64,000 nt of DNA from Ignavibacteria bacterium (GTDB lineage Bacteria > Bacteroidota > Ignavibacteria > Kapaibacteriales > Kapaibacteriaceae), in contig JACPPD010000016.1 in NCBI GenBank assembly GCA_016191145.1, positions 1 to 64,000 on the forward strand, given 5' to 3'. Both the position numbers and the translations under genes were made by a program. The notes below the pieces were generated by a model. It was not told where the DNA came from. It was given only the letters and a program-made list of their open reading frames with translations, and ran no database searches. Positions 28,463 to 36,500 of this stretch are shown piece by piece. How positions within the stretch are numbered: the stretch's first letter is position 1; the number at the start of each line of letters is the position of its first letter.

Positions 28463-29112
28463 AGCCAGGACGATAGGTTTACCGAATTCTGGGCACAAGC
28501 AGATGTCTTCACACGATTATCTGAAACGGAACGATTATATTTCATGGCTGCTCCTACGTGCGAGCGCACGATGGGCTTGCGCGATATACAGCTTGTTGCC
28601 CACTTAGACATCGGATTACTTCCGTACTTCAGAGCAAATACCGATAGATCCTTAGTAGATTCTTATGGGCTGCGTTACCTTCGGTTTCGAGCTGGAGTAG
28701 GATACCTAACTGGTCCTGATCCGGACTTCACCTCTACAGAATGGCGGGGAATCCTCGAGCTTACTCCTCTGATACCGCTAACAAAAATTGGCTTGGTTCT
28801 ATTCCGTGCACGAACAGAATTTCGATGGATATCCGGTGATTTTTCGTTTCGCTTCCGACCAAGATTCTGGTTCGAACGGATGTTTTAACCATTCGGTAAT
28901 GAGGGTGTGAGCATAACGCCGTATGTGAACGCCGAAGCATTTTTTGATTCACGCTTTGGGTACAAGCTCTCTGGAATGCTTTACCAGACGGGGATCTCGA
29001 TTGGCATAGATGCCAGGGTCGCTGTTGAGCCAAACTTTTCGGTTCAAATTGATATGGAACCTCGTGACCGACAGATTATAGCTCCCGGATTAACCGCTCA
29101 GTTTTTTTCTAG
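28463..29112 (+). pseudogene. Decayed DUF2490-like outer-membrane protein
   Basis: A single reading frame from about 28463 gives QDDRFTEFWAQADVFTRLSE..., AHLDIGLLPYFRANTDRS, RYLRFRAGVGYL, RTEFRWISGDFSFRFRPRFWFE, then, after an in-frame TAA at 28886, ITPYVNAEAFFDSRFGYKLS and PNFSVQIDMEPRDRQIIAPGLTAQFF. The order looks like a DUF2490-type outer-membrane beta-strand protein. Lesions: an in-frame TAG at 28460 separates it from a signal-peptide-like stretch in another frame; TAA at 28886; and a run of Ts near 29100 where one extra T would restore a QFFF-stop end. No functional product is expected. Confidence 0.7.
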
Positions 29113-29126
29113 TTACGCTTGCTTTT

Positions 29127-30155
29127 TTATCGCCGAACGATCGGTGAAAGAAACACTGTTAGCCCCTTTCGTATCAATTTGTCATCGGAACCATCAATGT
29201 TCATCAGACGAACCTCGGAAGTGAAGGCATTCAAAGGGTCCGGAGTGGTTATATACGCAACCGCTCTGCCGTCGCTGCTAAGCGATGCTTTCGTTATTGG
29301 GTAGGGGGCAAGTATTTCCGCTAAGGTGCCATCAGCAATGTTGACTCGTATTAATTTATTTTTATTTATAATTCCTAACTCAGAATACTGACGAGTGGTG
29401 TGACCTATACTATATGATCCGGTGATTGGCACGTTAGCTACACTTGTCTTGCTACCGTTTATGAACCCGATTCTATAAAGTGCCAAGGTGTCTGTGGCCA
29501 GCATTTTTGTTGTTATGATTTCGGTCGAATTCTGCGCCCATCCATTCAGAATACCCGTACCCGAAAGATGAGCAACGGAATCTCCCCGAACAGAAAATAT
29601 CTGAACTGCATTGGAGCCATCTGCAACTGCTATGAAAGCTCCATCACCCGACCAGTATGGCTGCCCTGGATACGATTCCCAGGATTGGAGCGCTAGGTCG
29701 GATACGATTAAACCATCTGTGCTTAGAACTGAAATCGTTGGACTTGCTTGCGACTTGACAGCTATGCGCGAGCCATTCGGCGACCACGATGGGAAATAGC
29801 GCTCGTCCGGAGCAAATCCTTCTATCACCTTCCGGGATTTCGATTCGATGTTTGCTATAATGAGTGATGTGACGCCATCGGTTGAATTGATGAAGGCCAG
29901 AAACCGACCATCCGGACTCCAGGCAGGATTAAAATTCAGTCGTTTGGTTCTAAATGTTGTGTCCGTAATAAGCGCGCACTCTGCCTCCTTACTGTCGCAT
30001 ACAACTAAGTCGTGGGCCACAGATGCCGTTGCGTCGATTATTCCAACGGTAAACTGATAAAGCGGAACAGATGTGTCAGGACCTGCGATATCTCCGTTTG
30101 AACATGCCGATACAAGCAGAAATATACTTCCCGCTAATGCTGCAAGATTTTTCAT
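29127..30155 (-). CDS. Lipoprotein with TolB-like beta-propeller (PD40) repeats
   Basis: 342 residues with a lipoprotein signal peptide (lipobox LVSAC, Cys at ~18). The body has PD40/WD40-like blades: NFNPAWSPDGRFLAFI, YFPSWSPNGSRIAV, GQPYWSGDGAFIAV and KASLSSDGRAVAYI, spaced about 45-60 residues apart. These W(S)PDG blades are typical of TolB-like propellers used for protein or ligand binding in the periplasm. It ends just past the decayed DUF2490 gene on the opposite strand. The specific partner is unknown. Confidence 0.8.
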   Translation of the reverse strand: MKNLAALAGSIFLLVSACSNGDIAGPDTSVPLYQFTVGIIDATASVAHDLVVCDSKEAECALITDTTFRTKRLNFNPAWSPDGRFLAFINSTDGVTSLIIANIESKSRKVIEGFAPDERYFPSWSPNGSRIAVKSQASPTISVLSTDGLIVSDLALQSWESYPGQPYWSGDGAFIAVADGSNAVQIFSVRGDSVAHLSGTGILNGWAQNSTEIITTKMLATDTLALYRIGFINGSKTSVANVPITGSYSIGHTTRQYSELGIINKNKLIRVNIADGTLAEILAPYPITKASLSSDGRAVAYITTPDPLNAFTSEVRLMNIDGSDDKLIRKGLTVFLSPIVRR

Positions 30156-30276
30156 CCGATCTTCTACCGCAAATAGAATGCCATTTGATCCAAATTCGAA
30201 TACGTATCATGTTGTTGCATTAGGTTGGAGGCGACGCCTATTGTTAAGTTCTGTGAATTATACGCTCCCAACATCC

Positions 30277-31488
30277 ATGATTGTAGTGATCAGAAGCCCC
30301 TTAACAACTGTTTCACTCTTAACACTTTTTGTTCTGCAGCTTTTGTCTATTCGAGCTTCAGCAACGTCAGCGATTGTTTACAAAGAATACTTTCATTCAA
30401 AGTCTGTAGATAGTGCAATGGCGCCATGGCGCTTGCAGCAATCAACGCCAAGAATAACACGATCGCCCAGAGGTATTAATCATCTGGGATTGTTTAAATC
30501 GAACGACACACTGTTTCTATTTCTGCGCAATCTTCCACGCCATCAGCGAATCACCGTTGAATTTGGTTTTCACATCATTGGTTCGTGGAATGGAGTAACA
30601 GACAATGATCGGTTTATTTTTCTGGCTGATGGCCAACCAATCATCGACGAATCATTTTCGAATACTACCTCGAGTCAATCATGGCCGGCTACACAACCGG
30701 GAGTCTTGTATCCACCGCGAGCAACTGCGCGGAACAGCAACATGCTTGCTTACCCAGGCAGAGTTGCAGACGTATATGTTGGACCAATGGATGCCACTTA
30801 CGCTACTGTTGAACACATCGATCATATTAAAAGCGATTTCACAGTCGCCATTACGTCATCTCTAAACAACATCGTTAAGGGAAAGGAGTTTAAGGGATGG
30901 GGCTTGGAATATTTCATCGTATATGCCGATGATACATCTGCCTCCGCTGTCGAAGAAGATGATCAACCATCTGTTTCATCCGATGGATCATCAATTCAAA
31001 CGTTTACTGGTCGCGACATTCGCTCCCTTGCCGAATTCAGTCAGGACGGCGATTTCCCTGGTTTGAAGGTGGGGTCCGATTTTGAACGTGCTTTACACAT
31101 CGTAGTTGCTGGCTGTGAATGTCACAGTTGTGGCGACTTCTGTCTATGGTATACGTTTAGGGTATACACTGATGGGTGGGTAAATGTTTGGAGCAACAAG
31201 CCGGCAAAAGGCGAATCTTTGGTTTCTGTTCAACTCAACATACAAGAACTCGATACCATCCGAACACTTATTTCCGAATGCCTTGAGTATGGATTGGATA
31301 AAGAATACCATGATGCATCATTCGAAGAATCCCATCCGGATTTGACGCATTGTACTCTTTCGCTGAAACTGGGCAGACACGAAGCCCAAACGGAAGTGTA
31401 CGCTTCAGAACCTATCACCGTGCGTTCGTTGATGTATTACATGCTCGATGTACTATCAAGGCACGGTTGGGTTCCTTCGCCCGGATAA
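30277..31488 (+). CDS. Exported protein with C-terminal Cys cluster, unknown function
   Basis: 403 residues starting MIVVIRSPLTTVSLLTL with a signal peptide ending near ASA (about residue 30). The frame is open further upstream to 30073, but that part overlaps the divergent lipoprotein gene. The first half is beta-rich with WNGV and DRFIFLADGQP. After an acidic/serine linker comes a compact C-terminal domain with the cysteine cluster CECHSCGDFC, then a DGW.NVWSN segment and a helix ending LSRHGW. I do not recognise either half. The final domain may be a small regulatory or binding fold seen in uncharacterised FCB proteins. Confidence 0.65.
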   Translation: MIVVIRSPLTTVSLLTLFVLQLLSIRASATSAIVYKEYFHSKSVDSAMAPWRLQQSTPRITRSPRGINHLGLFKSNDTLFLFLRNLPRHQRITVEFGFHIIGSWNGVTDNDRFIFLADGQPIIDESFSNTTSSQSWPATQPGVLYPPRATARNSNMLAYPGRVADVYVGPMDATYATVEHIDHIKSDFTVAITSSLNNIVKGKEFKGWGLEYFIVYADDTSASAVEEDDQPSVSSDGSSIQTFTGRDIRSLAEFSQDGDFPGLKVGSDFERALHIVVAGCECHSCGDFCLWYTFRVYTDGWVNVWSNKPAKGESLVSVQLNIQELDTIRTLISECLEYGLDKEYHDASFEESHPDLTHCTLSLKLGRHEAQTEVYASEPITVRSLMYYMLDVLSRHGWVPSPG

Positions 31489-31515
31489 ACTTTCTCTTTT
31501 CAATCTATTATAATT

Positions 31516-32148
31516 TTATTTACAGTCGCCAAAGAGAATGCAGTCCATATCGATAGTCTTTGTGTTAATGCGCTTTGCCGATACTGGTTTGCTAAAGCAT
31601 TTTTGAAATCTTCGTAATACTTCTTTTGCAGCGGACTTACAGCCCCTCTCCTCGGATCCATATCGAACCTGATAACCGTATATCTCGCAATCGTCGTTTA
31701 CAATTGGGGTGATAACTAATTGTTCAGTCGAGATGTCGGCAGGCAGTCTGACACGAGGGACTTCACCTACGCCATAAATATTCACAACCTGACATTTTTC
31801 CTTTAGAATTACAACGCCGTCGTCAATGCCAACAATTTCCAGCTTTACTGTATTAGGGCTGTCACCTAAAGTTGTGGTAATCCGATGTTTCGACGGATCG
31901 AAGCCAACCAGCTCCATTCGCACTGCTTGGCCATCCTTCAAGGTCACCGGACCTGTGGACGGTCCCAAGCTGATTGTGTCTTCAGTTGCCATGCCAGCAA
32001 CAGGAGATAAGATATCACTCTGAATCACAACACTTTGTTGCTGAGGTGGCGGTATTTGTTGCGACGGCGCGGAGGAACACGACGACAGTACAAAAACCAA
32101 CAATGCTACGCATGCTATTGCAGTCCATTTAGAAACCATACTCACCAT
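31516..32148 (-). CDS. Lipoprotein, second copy of a tandem pair
   Basis: 210 residues with lipobox VLSSC (Cys ~24). It is a paralogue of the next gene upstream (32177-32827): both share SPVxG/KPVTG, GDSPxxVKLEIVGIDD, KCQVVNIYG.GEVPRVR and NDxCEIYGYQVRYGS, and both end DMDC(I/V)LFGDCK. The ATG at 32148 has AGGAG five bases upstream. Five conserved cysteines after the lipid cysteine suggest disulfides. It is the last gene of a three-gene operon (33471 to 31516). No known family recognised; role likely in the periplasm or outer membrane. Confidence 0.7.
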   Translation of the reverse strand: MVSMVSKWTAIACVALLVFVLSSCSSAPSQQIPPPQQQSVVIQSDILSPVAGMATEDTISLGPSTGPVTLKDGQAVRMELVGFDPSKHRITTTLGDSPNTVKLEIVGIDDGVVILKEKCQVVNIYGVGEVPRVRLPADISTEQLVITPIVNDDCEIYGYQVRYGSEERGCKSAAKEVLRRFQKCFSKPVSAKRINTKTIDMDCILFGDCK

Positions 32149-32176
32149 GAAGTCTCCTTGGTTATAAACTCAGCGA

Positions 32177-32827
32177 TTACTTGCAGTCTCCAAACAACAC
32201 GCAATCCATGTCGACCGTTTTCGAAACTCTTACCCTTTTTGAAGGGGGCTTTCCAAAGCATTTTTGAAAGCGCAGCAATACTTCCTTTGCCTCGGTTTTG
32301 CATCCTCGGTCAACCGAACCGTATCGCACCTGATAGCCATAAATCTCGCAGTTATCGTTGACAATAGGAGTAACAACGATTTGCTCGGGAGTTATACCCG
32401 GAGGCACACGAACACGGGGAACTTCACCCTGACCATAGACATTCACAACCTGGCATTTAGTATCAAGTTTTATCATATCATCGTCGATCCCTACCACTTC
32501 CAGTTTCACCATTCCCGGAGAATCCCCGCTCGTTGTAGAAAGTCTGTGCAGTGTTGGATCGAAATTGTTAAACACAATTTTCACAGCCTTGCCTTCCTGA
32601 ACCATAACAGGACCCGATCCCGGACCTATTTCAATTGTGTCCTCGATAACTACTGCTTCGCCTGTGACTGGTTTTACGACGTCTGACTTAACAATCACGT
32701 TCGATGCTTGCGGTGGCAATTGTTCTCGTTTACTTGGTGATGATGAACACGATGTGATCAGTGCAAGAACAATTACACAAAGAACGTGAGTACCTGTAAG
32801 TCCAAACTTTCTATTCCATATTGTCAT
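32177..32827 (-). CDS. Lipoprotein, first copy of a tandem pair
   Basis: 216 residues with lipobox ALITSC (Cys ~27), a low-complexity linker, then the same domain as its downstream paralogue: GPVMVQEGKAVKIVFNNFDP, GDSPGMVKLEVVGIDDD, VNVYGQGEVPRVRVPPG and a DMDCVLFGDCK C-terminus. Its start overlaps the stop of the preceding gene by four bases (ATGA), so it is translationally coupled. The N-terminal halves differ more than the C-terminal halves, suggesting that the C-terminal domain does the shared job. Function unknown. Confidence 0.7.
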   Translation of the reverse strand: MTIWNRKFGLTGTHVLCVIVLALITSCSSSPSKREQLPPQASNVIVKSDVVKPVTGEAVVIEDTIEIGPGSGPVMVQEGKAVKIVFNNFDPTLHRLSTTSGDSPGMVKLEVVGIDDDMIKLDTKCQVVNVYGQGEVPRVRVPPGITPEQIVVTPIVNDNCEIYGYQVRYGSVDRGCKTEAKEVLLRFQKCFGKPPSKRVRVSKTVDMDCVLFGDCK

Positions 32828-33471
32828 TTATTCATCCCTCCCATACGAACAAGAACGGAGTCATACTCAACCCCTTTACGATTCAGCAAGCCTCGCAATC
32901 GGATAATAGCGTCGTTCGAGCCCGCAGTGCCAGGCAGCACAACAAACACAATATTGAGAAGGCCTGTCTGCCCAGACAACCTGGCTACATCCGATGGATC
33001 GAGCAGCACAGATTTCTGGTCTTTTTCCAGAGCGTTCATATCTATTGGCAACTGTCCAACAACAACCAAGATTCTTCTTGAAGTATCAGCTTCAGAAGTC
33101 GCCGAAAATATAGCCGTTTTTAAAGTGGAAGAACTTTCGTTCAGTGTTTGTGGAGAGCCTTTCTCTAATGCTATGCTAAGATCGCGTACCAGAAGCCCCT
33201 TATCATCATTTTTAATAGGTGGCATAGCAGCAGCGTTATAAATCACGGTGTAGACGGTTTTGGTTCCAAGCTTTTCGACAATCGCTTCCGCACATGCCTG
33301 AGATTGCGTGCCATTGAGTTTCGAGGCAACTGCGATGTATGCTGGTACTTTAGCATCCACTGACAGTGTGTCTGTACTGGCAACTGATGATGAGTTAGTA
33401 GAGACATACCAAAGAGAAACTCCAACTGCCGTGATAGCAATTGCAAATATTACAATCCAGCGGATGTTCAT
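32824..33471 (-). CDS. Membrane-anchored protein at the head of the lipoprotein operon
   Basis: 215 residues from the Met at 33471, which has GAGG five bases upstream; the frame continues upstream to 33510 without a better start. One N-terminal membrane anchor (IRWIVIFAIAITAVGVSLWYV) is followed by an extracytoplasmic domain. Alternating hydrophobic strands (AYIAVAS, TVYTVIYN, RILVVVGQLP, NIVFVVLPG) suggest a Rossmann-like or vWA-like fold, but no complete metal site (DxSxS) is visible. Its TGA overlaps the next ATG. The operon likely encodes an envelope complex of one anchored protein and two lipoproteins. Confidence 0.65.
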   Translation of the reverse strand: MNIRWIVIFAIAITAVGVSLWYVSTNSSSVASTDTLSVDAKVPAYIAVASKLNGTQSQACAEAIVEKLGTKTVYTVIYNAAAMPPIKNDDKGLLVRDLSIALEKGSPQTLNESSSTLKTAIFSATSEADTSRRILVVVGQLPIDMNALEKDQKSVLLDPSDVARLSGQTGLLNIVFVVLPGTAGSNDAIIRLRGLLNRKGVEYDSVLVRMGGMNK

Positions 33472-33555
33472 AGCACCTCGGCAAATTTGTTTACATCTTG
33501 GGTAACGCAAAAACGTAATTGCGGCAAAATCGGAGATTCTGTCGCGAAATCCACT

Positions 33556-36500
33556 CTACTTGACCTGAAGCGTCTCGATCCCCTCCCAGTCGACCGGTAC
33601 GCCTTCGATCATGTGCCGCGCTGCAAAGTCCAGGAACCGTCGAGACGAGCGGTCTTTCGGAAACTCATCAAGAATTTTTTTAAAGGCTACGGCCGACTCT
33701 GCAAATCGCTTACTGTAATAATCCTCTAATGCTTGTTGATAAGTTGGCAGCCATCGCTGCTTTCCCGTACGCAGGTCTGGTTCATCTGCACCATACAACT
33801 CAAATACGGTGACGACTTCTTCCTTTCCAACCATTCTAACTTTTCCGAGGTATCGTATTTGAAATTGTTCTACATTCACAACCTTGTCCATCGTTTGCTC
33901 ACTCAGGATTACCGTTGATCCATACGCCTTCGTCAGGCCTTCAAGCCTCGAGGCTGTATTCACGGCATCGGCGATTACATTGGCATCCTGCCGCTCTCCG
34001 TCGCCGATAATTCCCATCATCACCTGTCCGGTATGAATGCCAAATCCAAGCCGTATCGGCACCAGGTTCCTCTCTAATCTATCCTGATTGAACGATTCGA
34101 GTTCTACAACAATTTCCTGTGCCGTTAACAACGCATCCGATGGATTTTGTGTGAACAGAGCGATAAAACCATCACCACTGTAGTGGTTGATAAAACCATT
34201 ATTCTTTCGGATTACTGGTCCGACGCGCTGCAAGTATGAATTAATGAATTTGAAATTCTCCTCAACCGTGAGGCGTTCTGCAATGCTGCTGTACGACCGG
34301 ATATCGCAAAACATCACCGTCATTTCGCGGCTAATTCCATCGCCAAGTTTCACTTCTAGAATATTATTATGTCCAAGAGCACGGACAAAGTCCTGTGGTA
34401 CAAAACGCTGCGCAGCAGTAATGAGGTCTGCCTGACGCTGGTACAGTGTAGCGTTTTCCAGTGACACGGCCATTTGGCTGGCCAGGGTCTCTAGCACATC
34501 CATTCTATCTCTGGTTAGGATGTCGCTCCCACTGCGATGTTCCACATAAAGGATTGCATTGGTTGCGCCTTTGTGGGTAAGGGGCATGCAAAAGAACGAC
34601 GCAGGTCTCTGCTCGATTACGTACTCATCCCGCTCGATGATCTTCTGCATAACATCGCTGGTACTTAAGGCATTGTTATTAGTCCTCATAACATAATTTA
34701 CAATCGAAACTGGAACCATTGCGTACTGGTCCAATGGAATCTTCCGGATGTCTGTCTGGCGGGAGTTGATGTCATATTCGGCGCGCACAAACCAGGTTCC
34801 AGATTCTTGAACCATCAGAACGGCGCGCTCAGCTCCTGCATTTTCAATAACTATGTGAAGCATCTTATTCAACAAGGTGTCCATTTCTATGGACTCCGAC
34901 AGTGCACGTGCAGATTTAAAGATGCTGCTGATATCGAGCGAGCCGACGGACATGGCAGTTGTGGATGTACGCGTAAACGTTAACGTGTCGATATCAGAAG
35001 AACTGCGTTGGCCAGTCATAATATGCGCTGCATAATCATGCTTCATCGACGATGTAAGCCGCTTATAGCCTAATGCATCCAGAATTTTAATGCTCCGTTC
35101 CAGGTGCGACTCTGCATAGATCGGTACATTTTGTTCAAGCCAAAAATCTGCTGCCAGCTTGTGAATCAAGCCAACTTCGCGCATAAAGTCGTTTTCTTCT
35201 GCAGACGCTATTGCATCGTTATAATATTTCGATGCACGAGCATGATCTCCTGTCGTCCATGCAAGCTCTGCTTCTACCAGTAAGTACTTGTGTTCAAAGT
35301 TTGCTTTGTTATGATCTGCCCACAGCTTTAACTGCACCTGATTCTGTTCAATCTGCGCGCGTGCTGGTGCTGAAAGCTCGGCCTCACGTCGGGCAATAGC
35401 CAACAGGACGAGAGAATGCGTCATGTTTAACACTGTGTGAAACACTGCTGCTCCATGAATAACTGCAGCAAGCGAATTAGCGGTCTCGATACTCTTCATT
35501 GCCTCATCATACTCTGAATGCAAATACAGAGCATAAGCACGGCATACATGATAATTGCCAATTGAGTACAAATCGTTAGAACTTTTACAATTGGCTAGGA
35601 AGGAGTCTTCATCAAGATCCTTAGTTGCAAATGTCCGGCCATCCTTTGTAAGACCCATCATGTTCTCGACTAAGAGCATTAAACCCATGATAGCATCAGT
35701 TGCCAGAACATTGTGAATTTTTTTACAAAAGGCAAGCGACTCGGGCAAACGTGTCCGTATTGCTTCGAGCGAATCTTTGCCGAGATGCAGCGCTGTATAC
35801 TGTAAGTACAGGCTTGCATATCCAACAAAAATTAATTCTCCCGAGTCGAGCGCATTCTGATATACTTCCGGAATCATCCTAATGATTTCACTGAAGTGCT
35901 TAACCCACGGATAATTATAATTCACAACTATGTGACCAGCGCGGCTAACGTGGCGAGGCGACCGATGTCGGAATTTTTCGGTAATCTTCATGCTCAGTCG
36001 AGCAGATGGATAGCCTAATTCATAATTGCCCTGCAGAAAAAAGATCAATCCAAGTTCGGTAAAGGCATACCCTCCTTCTGGAGAGAGACCGTACTCAATC
36101 GTCAAATTAATTTTGTAGAGTACGTGCAAGATCCAAAGATTCGTCTCACCTGAAAGGTATGCAGGAGGCGAAACATTGTCGAGAAGGTGAATGATGGCAA
36201 GAGCACGCTCATCAGTCATATCGGGTTTGTTGTAGATCGACTCAACGCCGTGCTCCTGAAAGTATGCCAGTGCCTTTCCCATCTCTTCCGGAATGAAGCC
36301 GCCACATTTATCATTATCGGGCAGAATAAAATCCAGCAGAGGGAGGCCTGAGCGTGCCGAGACCAGCGAATCGGCATAACGCGAGCTTCCATTTTGATTC
36401 TGCATTAACATGTAGTAAATCACTGACTTCTCAATCGGCGTTTTTGCCTTCCCAAGGCATTCATGAAACAGCTTCTCAGAACCATCGACGTTCCCATTGA

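Noticed and set aside
28096-28476. ORF overlapping the Tyr/His-rich gene in another frame
   Set aside because: It is a shadow of the low-complexity Tyr/His codons and has no homology-like pattern.
32824-33471. vWA domain with a MIDAS metal site
   Set aside because: The fold pattern is suggestive but the DxSxS motif is absent.
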